Below the pieces are notes generated by a model. It saw only the letters and a list, made by a program, of their open reading frames with translations. It made no database searches and had not been told where the DNA came from. This document shows positions 23,740 through 33,563 of a DNA stretch of 64,000 nucleotides, piece after piece. Every line of letters starts with the position of its first letter. The first letter of the stretch is position 1. This DNA comes from an uncultured Aliivibrio sp. GTDB taxonomy: Bacteria; Pseudomonadota; Gammaproteobacteria; Enterobacterales; Vibrionaceae. The DNA is taken from NCBI RefSeq assembly GCF_946479765.1, contig NZ_CAMLHO010000013.1:1-64000 (forward strand), written 5' to 3'. Position numbers and translations under genes: made by a program.

Positions 23740-23827
23740 CCATTAGTTCCCTACGTCAGTACTAACTGAATCAGGTTCAACGGGTTCGCTATTGCGATCT
23801 CAGCCTATTGGCTCCCCGACTAATGGC
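23740..23827 (-). ncRNA. TPP riboswitch (THI element)
   Basis: The reverse complement contains the hallmark blocks of the thiamine pyrophosphate aptamer: CGGGGAGCC, GGCTGAGAT, ACCCGTTGAACCTGAT and GACGTAGGGAAC. The ends GCCATTAGTC and AACTAATGG pair to form P1. It lies 110 bases upstream of thiD on the same strand and should sense TPP to shut off the salvage and transport cluster. Confidence 0.95.
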
Positions 23828-23890
23828 GTCATACTATCACTAATCGATTTGTAAATAGTATGCTTTTTATGAGAATGATAACTGTATTAG

Positions 23891-24928
23891 TTAATTCTTA
23901 TCTTGAGAACTCAATTTGGATGCTAATTGAGCAACTATCGTTTTACGCATATCAGAAAGCTTAGGCGCTTCACCTACTTGCCATGGCAATGGACGCATTA
24001 GATTCATGGTTCTTAATCCAAAACGTGCCGTTAATAAACCAATCCCTAACCCCTGTGCTGCTCTGGTTGATAATTTACCGGCAAGGCCAGTAGATAGCAT
24101 ATCAACACCAACATCCGTCACCATTTCAGTTGCTCCTGCAAACGCCATGTTTTGCAAAACCATTTTAAATAAACGCAAACGTCCCCAATAGCCAAGCTCT
24201 ACCCCATAAACTTGAGAAACTTGTTCGATTAATCGAATATTACGCCACGCTACTAATAACATATCCACCACAGCTAATGGACTTAATGCCACCATCAATG
24301 CTGATTCACCTGCGTGTTTACTAATTAATGCTTTTGCTCGTTTATCTTGCTCTGAAACCACCATGCTGTCATACATTTCAAATACTTCAGCGTTATTATG
24401 ATGCGATTCGATACTGTTCTTCCAGCGCGTATATTCTGCCGTATTCGCCGTCGCTCCTTTCTTAGCTAATGCTTCACAGAACGGTTTTGCCTGACCAATA
24501 CCATTGCCTTCAACCAATTCAGTTACTTGATGTTGAATTTCAGCTCGGTTTTTAAGTTTACGCAATGTCCATAATTCACGACCAATAGCAGTAACCCCCA
24601 TGATTGCTGCAAGGCTAATTAACCCAGCCCAGCCTAATGACAGAAAATCAGCCGATTGGATTGCAGTAATGACATGATCAACACTTTGCCACACCGTTAA
24701 ACCAAGGAAACCACCAATCAGAGTTTTAATACTCCAATGGGTTTTCTTTTTGATTAATGGCGTTTCAATATCCACACCATCAAGTTCCTCCTCTTCGATA
24801 GCTTGAGGAACAAATTTAACACTCTCTTCAAATAGCTTTTGAGTTTGCAGGTTATCAAGGGTTTCGCTATCTTGCTCCAGTTCTTGAGACGAGGCTTGAA
24901 AGATACGCTGTTTTTTTAACTCACTCAT
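23891..24928 (-). CDS. ycjF: YcjF-like inner membrane protein (DUF697/TIGR01620)
   Basis: A 345-residue protein with an acidic soluble N-terminus, two membrane helices around residues 70-120 and a C-terminal DUF697-type region (SPLAVVDMLLVAWRNIRLI). It follows ycjX with a four-base overlap, as in E. coli, where both belong to the PspF regulon. Its biochemical role is not established; membrane-stress functions are inferred from its regulon. Confidence 0.88.
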   Translation of the reverse strand: MSELKKQRIFQASSQELEQDSETLDNLQTQKLFEESVKFVPQAIEEEELDGVDIETPLIKKKTHWSIKTLIGGFLGLTVWQSVDHVITAIQSADFLSLGWAGLISLAAIMGVTAIGRELWTLRKLKNRAEIQHQVTELVEGNGIGQAKPFCEALAKKGATANTAEYTRWKNSIESHHNNAEVFEMYDSMVVSEQDKRAKALISKHAGESALMVALSPLAVVDMLLVAWRNIRLIEQVSQVYGVELGYWGRLRLFKMVLQNMAFAGATEMVTDVGVDMLSTGLAGKLSTRAAQGLGIGLLTARFGLRTMNLMRPLPWQVGEAPKLSDMRKTIVAQLASKLSSQDKN

Positions 24929-26322
24929 ACTAATTTATCTCCTAGCAAGAACTGCATCGCCTTATCCATTCGGATGTGTTGCAGCGGTTTGTCATTCTCA
25001 TTGTGCAACGGTTGAAAACTCATAAAGTTAAACGGTTTTGTTTCCCAGTAGGCTTTACTTGGTATACGTTTTGGCACTTCGCCCGGAAACATCATTAATG
25101 GCTGCTGCTCAGAGCTTACTCCTGAAATAGCAGAAAATAGCTCACCATTTTCATCAATCATTCCCGCCGTAGTCGCTTGAATAGACGCAATACTCATGCA
25201 CTCCATCTTGATACCTTCATACGCCGTTTCTTGCCATGTTTGGTGGATCATTTGTTGTAACAAGGACACCATATTTGGATGCTGCTCTGGTGTCACATGA
25301 TCAGCCTTGGTTGCCGCAAACAACACCTTATCAATTTTTGGTGAAAACAAACGCTTAAGCATTGAGCTTTTACCATATTGAAAGCTGTGCATCAGTTGAT
25401 CAACCGCTTGGCGCATATCGTTAAATGATTGTTCACCTGCATTTAATGGCTGTAAACAATCGACCAGTACGATTTGACGATCAAAATGTCTAAAGTGTTC
25501 GTTATAAAACTGCTTCACTACGTGTTGCTGATAATGTTTATACCGTTTTTTTAATGCCGAAATATTTGAATCTTTACTCGCTTTTGCTAACTCTTCTTCT
25601 GTGTATTTATGCAGAAACATAAATGGGAAAAATTGCAATACCGGCGCACCTGCTAGCTCTCCAGGTAATACAAAACGGCCCGGCTGAACCCAATGTAATC
25701 CCTGAGAATCCTTACAATCATGAAGATATTGTGTAAATAGCTCAGAAATATGAGCTATTTGCTTTTCATCAACAGGCGCCAAGGGATCGAGTTTCTTCGC
25801 TTCTTGCAACCAAGCTTCAGACAGCATTTTACGATGACCCGTAAGGCTCGATTGCTGCTGTTTAGACCACTCTAAATAATCCATATCCAAAAGCGGTAAA
25901 TCCAATAACCACTCGCCCGGATAATCGACAATATCCACATACAAGGTCGCACTGTCTTGTAAATGCTTTAAGAAACCCGACTTTGGTTTAAATTTTATCG
26001 CTAAACGTAACTCACTCACATCGCGTGTTGGCTCTGGCCATGTTGGAGGCTCAGAAAGTAGTGAGTCCATTCCTTCGTCATAAGTAAAACTAGGAATAGA
26101 AAGATTTGATTGCGGTATGCGTTTCGCACCAATCATTCGCCCTTCACGGGTCACGGATAACAAAGGTAACTTATCACTTGATGCGGCATGTAAGCATTGA
26201 TTAACTAAAGAGGTAATAAATGCCGTCTTACCTGCACGCGATAGCCCTGTAACCGCCAACTTGACGTGGCGATCCATACTACGGCTAACTAATTTATTCA
26301 TTTCTTTGGTTAATCTGCTCAT
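24925..26322 (-). CDS. ycjX: YcjX-like stress GTPase-type protein (DUF463)
   Basis: A 465-residue P-loop protein with Walker A GLSRAGKTAFIT near residue 26 and a Walker B-like DIVDYPGEW. YcjX-family proteins resemble Ras/translation-factor GTPases, and in enterobacteria they are induced with the phage-shock operon. Here the gene lies 135 bases after pspC on the same strand and overlaps ycjF, so psp and ycj may form one transcription unit. Confidence 0.88.
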   Translation of the reverse strand: MSRLTKEMNKLVSRSMDRHVKLAVTGLSRAGKTAFITSLVNQCLHAASSDKLPLLSVTREGRMIGAKRIPQSNLSIPSFTYDEGMDSLLSEPPTWPEPTRDVSELRLAIKFKPKSGFLKHLQDSATLYVDIVDYPGEWLLDLPLLDMDYLEWSKQQQSSLTGHRKMLSEAWLQEAKKLDPLAPVDEKQIAHISELFTQYLHDCKDSQGLHWVQPGRFVLPGELAGAPVLQFFPFMFLHKYTEEELAKASKDSNISALKKRYKHYQQHVVKQFYNEHFRHFDRQIVLVDCLQPLNAGEQSFNDMRQAVDQLMHSFQYGKSSMLKRLFSPKIDKVLFAATKADHVTPEQHPNMVSLLQQMIHQTWQETAYEGIKMECMSIASIQATTAGMIDENGELFSAISGVSSEQQPLMMFPGEVPKRIPSKAYWETKPFNFMSFQPLHNENDKPLQHIRMDKAMQFLLGDKLV

Positions 26323-26457
26323 TCATATTTCTCTCTTTTCTATAAACAACAAATGGAGTGTACAGAACTGATTCTGAACCCCCCATGAACAAGATAGTAA
26401 TCCTATGTGTCATATCAATCTACATAAGTTATTGACTGCTCTTGTTAATTAATCCAA

Positions 26458-26844
26458 TTATAGGTTTCGAAATTCACGGCGAACCTTGTATTCAGAAGAC
26501 GTAACATAGCCTTCCATTCGACGAATTTTCTCTTCCATTCTCGCCATGTCTTTATCCACACGCTTAATTACTTCTGATGGCGATTGACCCGCTTGCCACG
26601 GTTTACTTTTAACGGTGTGCTCACGGCTTTCTTCAGCTCGGTAATACATTTCAGCCGGCGCTTTATCTAAGAATAATACCGCCGCAAAGTAGGCTAACAT
26701 CACCAGAAAACCAGCACTAAATAAGGCTGCTGAGACGACTAATATACGTACTATCCAAGGTTCAATACCAAAGTACTGAGCAATGCCTGCACAGACGCCA
26801 CCAATTTTTCCATTTCGAGTATCTCTATACAGTTCTTTTGACAT
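26458..26844 (-). CDS. pspC: Phage shock protein C
   Basis: A 128-residue PspC-domain membrane protein starting MSKELYRDTRNGKIGGVCAG, with one membrane helix near residues 35-60 and a coiled C-terminal tail. PspC with PspB releases PspA from PspF on envelope stress. I take the ATG at 26844, which overlaps the pspB stop and has GGAGG eight bases upstream, rather than an upstream TTG. Confidence 0.93.
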   Translation of the reverse strand: MSKELYRDTRNGKIGGVCAGIAQYFGIEPWIVRILVVSAALFSAGFLVMLAYFAAVLFLDKAPAEMYYRAEESREHTVKSKPWQAGQSPSEVIKRVDKDMARMEEKIRRMEGYVTSSEYKVRREFRNL

Positions 26845-27068
26845 TAGCGCTCCCTCCAACTCGGGGATTCTGCATCTAAAATTTTCTCTAACGTTTCAAC
26901 ACGACGCTGCATTTTATCCGCACGCTCTGTCATTGTTTTAAGTAACTGCGTGTCTTCATGCGACAGACCTTGCGCTGTTTTACCTTTGCTTCGGTAATGT
27001 AAAAACAGCCATAACGGTGCAACGAAAATAAAAAATATAACCAATGGGAAAGCAAAAAAGCCGCTCAT
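26844..27068 (-). CDS. pspB: Phage shock protein B
   Basis: A 74-residue inner-membrane protein: one N-terminal helix (FFAFPLVIFFIFVAPLWLFL) then a charged coiled-coil. AAGGAGAAAACA before ATG 27068 fixes the start; an earlier in-frame codon at 27101 is not needed. It is the partner of PspC in sensing membrane damage, and its stop overlaps the pspC start. Confidence 0.93.
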   Translation of the reverse strand: MSGFFAFPLVIFFIFVAPLWLFLHYRSKGKTAQGLSHEDTQLLKTMTERADKMQRRVETLEKILDAESPSWRER

Positions 27069-27114
27069 TGTTTTCTCCTTAAGTAATTCAACTTCAATCA
27101 ATACTTGTTTCTAT

Positions 27115-27780
27115 TTATGCGTCTTTTTTCATTTGTTCTTTTAGACGCTCTAACTCTTTTTCAATTTCATCTTGCGCTTGAAGCTCTGCAAATTCTTGCT
27201 CTAACGAGTTCGCTTTGCCCATTGAGTACGTATCTGCTTTTGCATCTAGCTCATCAATGCGACGCTCATATTGCTCAAACTTTGCCATTGCTCGCTCTGT
27301 TTTACCAGAATGAGTGTGCCCTTTAATCTCATTGCGATGTTGCGCTGTTTGTTGACGGATCACTAACGCTTGTTGACGAGCACGTGTTTCTGTCAGTTTA
27401 GTCTCTAATTCGGTTAATTCTGTGGTTAACTTCTCAATGCACTCTTCAACAAGAATAAATTCTGTTTTTAAGCTTGATAATACATCCTGAACTTTCTGTT
27501 TTTCTATCAACGCCGAACGAGCCAAATCTTCACGTTGTTTAATTAACGCTAAGCTCGCCTTTTCTTGCCAATCGGTGACTTGTGCTTCAATTGATCCAAT
27601 TTTACGTGTCAGTTCTTTTTTATCCGCAATAGATTTTGCTGATGCGGTACGAACTTCAACTAACGTGTCTTCCATTTCTTGAATGATCAAACGGATCATT
27701 TTTTCTGGATTTTCAGCCTTATCCAATAATGAAGTAACGTTAGCATTAACGATGTCTGCAAAGCGTGAAAAAATACCCAT
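27115..27780 (-). CDS. pspA: Phage shock protein A
   Basis: A 221-residue, almost entirely coiled-coil ESCRT-III-like protein starting MGIFSRFADIVNANVTSLLD, the invariant PspA opening. PspA binds stressed inner membrane and inhibits PspF. AGGA before the ATG at 27780 supports this start over a longer in-frame reading. It is first in pspABC and is preceded by a sigma-54-like promoter. Confidence 0.96.
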   Translation of the reverse strand: MGIFSRFADIVNANVTSLLDKAENPEKMIRLIIQEMEDTLVEVRTASAKSIADKKELTRKIGSIEAQVTDWQEKASLALIKQREDLARSALIEKQKVQDVLSSLKTEFILVEECIEKLTTELTELETKLTETRARQQALVIRQQTAQHRNEIKGHTHSGKTERAMAKFEQYERRIDELDAKADTYSMGKANSLEQEFAELQAQDEIEKELERLKEQMKKDA

Positions 27781-27856
27781 AATTGATTCCTTTTTAATAA
27801 ATGATAACGCGACTTCGTTATCTAAATTCAGTGTTGTTAAACTTGCTATGACTATT

Positions 27857-27872
27857 ACACAATACATGCCAA
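27857..27872 (-). promoter_or_regulatory. Sigma-54-type promoter of pspA
   Basis: On the minus strand TTGGCATG-N4-GTGT matches the -24 element well and keeps the -12 G, with the correct spacing of the RpoN consensus (TTGGCACG-N4-TTGC). It lies 77 bases upstream of pspA, as expected for a PspF-activated promoter. The palindrome ACCATTTAATGGT at 27945-27957 is a candidate PspF upstream site. Confidence 0.6.
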
Positions 27873-27987
27873 CTTTTCACCTATTACAAATCAATAGGTT
27901 ACAAAATATTGACCTCTCATGAAAATTAAGCAATGATTAAACTAACCATTTAATGGTCAATTTAACCAAACAATCATGAGGTCAATG

Positions 27988-29004
27988 ATGAGAAAAGACA
28001 GTTTAATTGGTGAATCTGATGCGTTTTTATCGTCATTGGATCATGCCTCCCAACTTGCAGGCATTGACAGACCTATTTTAATTCTTGGTGAACGAGGAAC
28101 GGGTAAAGAGTTAATAGCACAACGTCTTCACTTTTTATCCAAACGATGGGACGAACCCTTGATTAGTTTGAACTGCGCAGCACTCAGTTCAGGCACATTA
28201 GATTCTGAATTATTTGGTCATGATGCGGGGGCTTTTACTGGCGCAAAACAACGTCATCAAGGTCGATTTGAACGAGCCGATGGCGGTTCTCTATTTTTAG
28301 ATGAACTCACAACTGCTCCATTAACGGTACAAGAGAAATTGTTGCGTGTTATTGAATACGGTGAATATGAACGTGTTGGTGGGTCTCAAACCCTCAGAAC
28401 AGACGTGCGCTTGATTTGTGCAACCAACCAAAATCCACAAGAAATGGTGACAGAAAAGAAATTCAGAGCCGATTTATTAGATAGGCTCTCTTTTGATGTG
28501 ATTCATTTGCCCCCTCTACGATACCGCGAGCAAGACGTACTCCTTCTTGCAGAACACTTTGCCATCAAGATGTGCCAAGAAATGAACTTGGCATACTTTG
28601 CTGGTTTTTCCCGCTACGCTCAGCATCAAATTTTAGATTATGACTGGCCGGGTAATGTTCGTGAATTAAGAAATTGCATCGAGCGCGCTGTGTTTAAGCA
28701 CAATCATGAAGAAGCACAAATTGAATCGCTCCAACTTAATCCTTTTATCTCTCCTTGGGAAAATGAACAGGTGAAGACGCCCACCTCTACTATACTCAAT
28801 ACTCAAGAGGAACAAACTCAAACCGTAATATTGCCTTTGAATTTGAAACAGTTTCAAATTGAACAAGAAAGAAATCTATTAGAGCAAGCATTACTTGAAA
28901 CACAGCATCATCAACGAAAAGCGGCTGAAAAATTAGGCATAACCTATCATCAATTTCGAGGATTATTAAAAAAGCATCAAATCTTAGACACAAACAAAGG
29001 ATAA
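27988..29004 (+). CDS. pspF: Psp operon transcriptional activator PspF
   Basis: A 338-residue sigma-54 activator with no N-terminal receiver domain, typical of PspF. The AAA+ domain shows Walker A GERGTGKE, the sigma-54 contact loop ELFGHDAGAFTGA and Walker B GGSLFLDE. The C-terminal Fis-type helix-turn-helix is RKAAEKLGITYHQFRGLLKK. I start at 27988, where GAGG sits six bases upstream; ATGs at 27976 and 27985 are also possible. It is divergent from pspABC and followed by the sap operon, the enterobacterial order. Confidence 0.94.
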   Translation: MRKDSLIGESDAFLSSLDHASQLAGIDRPILILGERGTGKELIAQRLHFLSKRWDEPLISLNCAALSSGTLDSELFGHDAGAFTGAKQRHQGRFERADGGSLFLDELTTAPLTVQEKLLRVIEYGEYERVGGSQTLRTDVRLICATNQNPQEMVTEKKFRADLLDRLSFDVIHLPPLRYREQDVLLLAEHFAIKMCQEMNLAYFAGFSRYAQHQILDYDWPGNVRELRNCIERAVFKHNHEEAQIESLQLNPFISPWENEQVKTPTSTILNTQEEQTQTVILPLNLKQFQIEQERNLLEQALLETQHHQRKAAEKLGITYHQFRGLLKKHQILDTNKG

Positions 29005-29088
29005 TCTTAGATATTTAAGTGCAGAACCAGTCACTTGGGTATAAAATGACAGGTTCATTAATCAAAATTGATAAAAGCTGCGGTCATT

Positions 29089-30714
29089 ATGAAGATTATT
29101 ACGCGCATACTCATTGCTGCCACGGGATTATTTAATCTTACTGGTTGCTATGATGCGGGGATCAAACAGACTATTCAGGAAACAGGATTCATCTACTGTG
29201 AATCAGGAAGTGTGGAATTTTTTAACCCACAGATTTCTGATGAAAACAGTATTCTTGAAGCCATTAGTGCTCAAATTTATGACCGCTTATTAATTATTGA
29301 CCCAATCTCACAATTGCCTTCACCTAATTTAGCCAAATCTTGGGAAGTAGATAAGACAGGTATGGTTTATACCTTCACATTACAACCAGATGTCGATTTT
29401 CAATCAACTGAACTCTTTACTCCGACAAGAGCAATGAACGCCAATGATGTTGTGTTCAGTTTCGATCGTGTTATCAATCCAGAGAATCCTTATCATACGG
29501 TAAATACAGGTCACTACCCTTGGTTTGATAGTATAAATTTTTCTCGCATGGTCAAATCAATTAAGGCGATTGATAACAACACCGTTCAATTTGTATTATC
29601 TTCACCTGATAATACCTTCTTATCTGCCCTTTCTACCTCATACGCGGTTATCCATTCATTAGAATATTCTCAAAAGCTCGTTTCTATTGATGAAAAAGAA
29701 TTAATCGACATTAAACCTGTTGGCACAGGACCATTCAAACTTGATCAATTTCAAAAAAGTGAATTGGTTCGCTTAAAACGGCATGATAACTATTGGCAAG
29801 GTCCGGTAAAAATGTCGCAAGTAGTTTTTGATATATCGAACGGTGGAACAGGATCTCTTGCTAAATTATTACGTCAAGAATGTGATGTCGTTGTTAACCC
29901 AATTTCAAGCCAACTACCTATTATTATAGAGAATGATAATCTCACGCTGTACTCACAAACGGCAACCAACGTTGCTTTTATTGCTGTAAACACTCAAAAA
30001 CCTGAATTACAGGACCAACGTATTCGTAAAGCTCTCAGTTTTTCGATTGATCGCTCAAGTTTAATTAATTCTGTTTACTATAATTCTGGTATCGAAGCCA
30101 AATCAATTTTACCACCAGCCTCTTGGGCTTATGGTGATGACAGCTCATTTATTCGTTATGATTTGAATTATGCTAAGGGTTTATTACGAGAAGCAGGAGT
30201 TAAAGCACCATTAGAACTAACCATGTGGGTTCCTTTAGATAATAACTCTTACAACCCAAGTCCTAAAAAATCAGCAGAGATAATACAGAGTGATTTTTCA
30301 AAAATAGGCGTCAATCTAACCCTGATTACCAGTGACTTATTAAGCCGTAATGAATTAGAAAATAATGACATTGATTTAGTCCTTACAGGTTGGAATGCCA
30401 ACAGTTCAGACCCCGATTCTATACTCAGACCCCTACTCTCTTGTAACGCAAAACAAGCAGGGTTTGGTGTTGCTAACTGGTGTAATGAAGAGTTTGATTT
30501 ACTATTGGATCTAGCAAAAGAAACGAGCCAACCGCGCTATCGTATGAACTTATATCGCCAAATTCAAAATCTTCTGAGTGAAGAATTACCGGTTATCCCA
30601 CTCGCTCATGGGGTAAAATACCAAGCAAATCAATCATCATTGCAAGGATTTATATTAAGCCCATTTAATACTTACCCTTTCAACAATGTTACGAGAATTA
30701 AGGAGGACAAATAA
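29089..30714 (+). CDS. sapA: SapA, peptide ABC transporter substrate-binding lipoprotein
   Basis: A 541-residue SBP_bac_5 family protein. The N-terminus ends in lipobox NLTGC, so it is predicted to be a lipoprotein, whereas the enterobacterial SapA is usually described as a soluble periplasmic protein. Family features include GTGPFKLDQF and NVAFIAVNTQKP. Sap systems bind cationic peptides and have been linked to resistance to them, heme and potassium uptake. I start at ATG 29089; a TTG-started extension is less likely. The stop overlaps sapB. Confidence 0.88.
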   Translation: MKIITRILIAATGLFNLTGCYDAGIKQTIQETGFIYCESGSVEFFNPQISDENSILEAISAQIYDRLLIIDPISQLPSPNLAKSWEVDKTGMVYTFTLQPDVDFQSTELFTPTRAMNANDVVFSFDRVINPENPYHTVNTGHYPWFDSINFSRMVKSIKAIDNNTVQFVLSSPDNTFLSALSTSYAVIHSLEYSQKLVSIDEKELIDIKPVGTGPFKLDQFQKSELVRLKRHDNYWQGPVKMSQVVFDISNGGTGSLAKLLRQECDVVVNPISSQLPIIIENDNLTLYSQTATNVAFIAVNTQKPELQDQRIRKALSFSIDRSSLINSVYYNSGIEAKSILPPASWAYGDDSSFIRYDLNYAKGLLREAGVKAPLELTMWVPLDNNSYNPSPKKSAEIIQSDFSKIGVNLTLITSDLLSRNELENNDIDLVLTGWNANSSDPDSILRPLLSCNAKQAGFGVANWCNEEFDLLLDLAKETSQPRYRMNLYRQIQNLLSEELPVIPLAHGVKYQANQSSLQGFILSPFNTYPFNNVTRIKEDK

Positions 30715-31676
30715 TGTGGATATATACGATTCGACGTTTTAACCTATTCATTATTACACTATTGATCCTTACTTTGATCGGTTTTAGTATTTTACGTCTT
30801 GATGATAATTCCGTTTGGTCTCAGACCTCTTTTATCTCAGGTTGGTTCACCTATTTAGGTCAATTAGCGAACGGTAATTTAGGAATGAATCAATATGGAG
30901 TAAACATGCTTGATGAAATTCTGCGTGTTTTTCCTGCCACGATAGAGCTTTGCTTCTTTGCATTCTTTATCGCCTTAATCATTGGGACTCCACTCGGCAC
31001 TATTGCAGGTATGCGTCAAGGTAAGCCTACCGATACCATCGTATCTTCAATTGCATTACTCGGTTATTCAATGCCACTCTTTTGGATTGCATTAATCTTA
31101 CTGATGTTTTTCAGTTTAAAATTAGGCATAACACCAGTCTCTGGTCGTTATAGTTTATTGTATGAATTTGATGCAAAAACAGGATTTGTATTCATCGACG
31201 TATTGGCTTCTAAATCGCCATATCGTGCTGAAATGCTAGAGAATATTATCCAACACCTTGTTTTGCCTACTTTGGTTCTATCCATTGCCCCAATGACTGA
31301 AGTTATTCGTTTAATGCGATCGTCAGTTGCAACCGTAATCACTCAAAACTACATTAAAGTTGCCCACACGAAAGGATTATCAAAATTTGAGATCATGGTG
31401 AAACATATTATTCGTAATGCCTTACCACCCATTATTCCTAAATTAGGTATTCAACTCTCCGGTTTATTTACAGCAGCAATCGTCACTGAATCCATTTTTA
31501 ATTGGCCGGGTGTCGGACGTTGGCTACTGGATGCCATCATTAATCAAGATTTTGTTGCAATACAAGCTGGCGTAATTACGGTGGCTTCATTTATTCTATT
31601 GGCTAATATTTTGTCGGATTTATTAGGTGCTGCTGTAAACCCGTTAGTAAGGAAAGAATTCTATGCTCTCAAATAG
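30714..31676 (+). CDS. sapB: SapB, peptide ABC transporter permease
   Basis: A 320-residue DppB-type permease with about six helices and the coupling segment AHTKGLSKFEIMVKHIIRNA. It is translationally coupled to sapA (one-base overlap) and overlaps sapC by fourteen bases. It forms the membrane channel with SapC. Confidence 0.92.
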   Translation: MWIYTIRRFNLFIITLLILTLIGFSILRLDDNSVWSQTSFISGWFTYLGQLANGNLGMNQYGVNMLDEILRVFPATIELCFFAFFIALIIGTPLGTIAGMRQGKPTDTIVSSIALLGYSMPLFWIALILLMFFSLKLGITPVSGRYSLLYEFDAKTGFVFIDVLASKSPYRAEMLENIIQHLVLPTLVLSIAPMTEVIRLMRSSVATVITQNYIKVAHTKGLSKFEIMVKHIIRNALPPIIPKLGIQLSGLFTAAIVTESIFNWPGVGRWLLDAIINQDFVAIQAGVITVASFILLANILSDLLGAAVNPLVRKEFYALK

Positions 31677-32550
31677 TGTTTACCAAGAAGAACATATTCC
31701 GACTCAAATGGAGCGTTTCTGGCTGAGTTACCGTGCTAATTCGCTAGCCATGTTCGGTTTTTGGTGTTTGTTACTCATTATTATTATTACGATAGCCTCT
31801 CCATGGTTAAGCCCATACGAACCACAATGGCAATCAGAAAATCTATTAATGCCGCCTTCTTGGAACTCTGAAGGCGACGTTGCCTTTTTCTTAGGTACTG
31901 ATGACTTAGGGCGAGATATCCTATCTCGACTTCTTATTGGCTCACAACTTACCTTTGGCTACGCCGTCGTGGTTGCTCTATTCTCTGGTATTGTGGGTTG
32001 TACTATCGGTATTTTTGCCGGTATGACGAAGGGATTACTATCAAGTATCTTAAATCACCTGTTAGATACGATCTTATCCATTCCCTCATTATTACTGGCT
32101 ATTATCTTTGTTGCGTTTTTAGGCTTTGGTGAATTCAATATCTTATTAGCGATTTGGCTCGCTCTTATCCCTCGTTTTATTCGAGCAGTTTATACTGCGG
32201 TTCATAATGAAGTTGAAAAAGACTACATTCTTGCTGCTCGTCTAGATGGTGCTAATGATTTCTATCTATTATGGAACTCGGTGCTACCCAATATCCTAGC
32301 TATTATTGTGGCTGAAATGACGTTAGCTATCTCTGTCGCTATTTTAGATATTACTGCATTAGGTTTTCTTGGGTTAGGCGCACAGGCACCAAGCTCTGAG
32401 TGGGGGGCAATTTTAGGTGACTCAATAGAGTTAATATACATTGCACCTTGGACAGTAACACTGCCAGGTATCGTCATTACTTTTACAGTTATTATCATTA
32501 ACTTAGTGGGTGATGGAATTCAGCGCGCATTAAATGCGGGGACAGAATAA
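31663..32550 (+). CDS. sapC: SapC, peptide ABC transporter permease
   Basis: A 295-residue DppC-type permease with [16 protein letters not shown] near residue 80 and the coupling loop [28 protein letters not shown] precedes the start inside the end of sapB. It pairs with SapB, and its stop overlaps the start of sapD. Confidence 0.92.
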   Translation: MLSNSVYQEEHIPTQMERFWLSYRANSLAMFGFWCLLLIIIITIASPWLSPYEPQWQSENLLMPPSWNSEGDVAFFLGTDDLGRDILSRLLIGSQLTFGYAVVVALFSGIVGCTIGIFAGMTKGLLSSILNHLLDTILSIPSLLLAIIFVAFLGFGEFNILLAIWLALIPRFIRAVYTAVHNEVEKDYILAARLDGANDFYLLWNSVLPNILAIIVAEMTLAISVAILDITALGFLGLGAQAPSSEWGAILGDSIELIYIAPWTVTLPGIVITFTVIIINLVGDGIQRALNAGTE

Positions 32551-33563
32551 TGCCATTATTAGATATTCGCCATTTAACCATTGAGCTAGAAACGCCTCAG
32601 GGAATGGTAAAAGCGGTAGACCGCATGAGCTTAACTCTGAATGAAGGTGAAATTCGAGGTCTGGTAGGTGAATCAGGTTCAGGTAAATCTTTAGTAGCAA
32701 AAGCTATTTTAGGGATCACCAAAGATAACTGGAAGATAAGCGCAGACAGAATGCGCTTAGGTAATATCGACTTACTTGCTTTGTCTCCAAAAGAGCGACG
32801 TCGTGTTATTGGCCGTGAAATGGCAATGATCTTCCAAGAACCATCAACTTGTCTCGACCCTTCTGAGCAAGTCGGTAACCAACTAAAAGAAGCTATCCCA
32901 TCAAAATACTTTACTGGTAATTGGTGGCAACGTTGGAACTGGCGTACTAAAGGCGCGATCGCACTGCTGCATAAAGTCGGCATTAAAGATCATAAACACA
33001 TCATGAAATGCTACCCCTATGAGCTTACAGATGGTGAATGTCAAAAAGTAATGATCGCAATGGCGATTGCCAATAAACCACGTATTTTGATCGCTGATGA
33101 ACCAACAGATGAGTTGGATGCGGTGACACAATCACAAATATTCCGTTTATTGAGCCGTATGAATCAAGTTAACAACACGACGATTTTGTTAATTAGCCAT
33201 GATTTAATTACCTTAACTCAATGGGTAGATAGAATTACTGTTATGTACTGCGGACAATCGGTCGAATCTGCTAGTCGTAAAGAGATCCTTGAGGCACCAA
33301 AGCATCCCTATACCAACGCGTTATTACGTGCGATGCCTGATTTTAGCAAGGATGGGATCCCTCATAAAGCCAAACTAGAGTCTTTGCCCGGAACTATTCC
33401 TCCATTACAGCATTTACCTATTGGTTGTCGTCTAGGGCCTCGGTGCCCTTACGCCCAACGTAAATGTGTTCAAGTTCCTGAAGGCCGAAAAGTGAAAGAC
33501 CATAAATTTAGCTGCCATTTCCCATTAAATTTTGAGGAGAAGAAAAATGACTGCGCTTCTTGA
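32550..33563 (+). CDS. sapD: SapD, peptide ABC transporter ATP-binding protein
   Basis: A 337-residue oligopeptide-type ATPase with Walker A GESGSGKS, Walker [13 protein letters not shown] and the C-terminal OppD/DppD cysteine motif ([15 protein letters not shown]) that binds an iron-sulfur cluster in relatives. The expected LSGGxxQ signature reads [12 protein letters not shown], the degenerate form typical of SapD. Its end overlaps the sapF start region. Confidence 0.92.
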   Translation: MPLLDIRHLTIELETPQGMVKAVDRMSLTLNEGEIRGLVGESGSGKSLVAKAILGITKDNWKISADRMRLGNIDLLALSPKERRRVIGREMAMIFQEPSTCLDPSEQVGNQLKEAIPSKYFTGNWWQRWNWRTKGAIALLHKVGIKDHKHIMKCYPYELTDGECQKVMIAMAIANKPRILIADEPTDELDAVTQSQIFRLLSRMNQVNNTTILLISHDLITLTQWVDRITVMYCGQSVESASRKEILEAPKHPYTNALLRAMPDFSKDGIPHKAKLESLPGTIPPLQHLPIGCRLGPRCPYAQRKCVQVPEGRKVKDHKFSCHFPLNFEEKKNDCAS

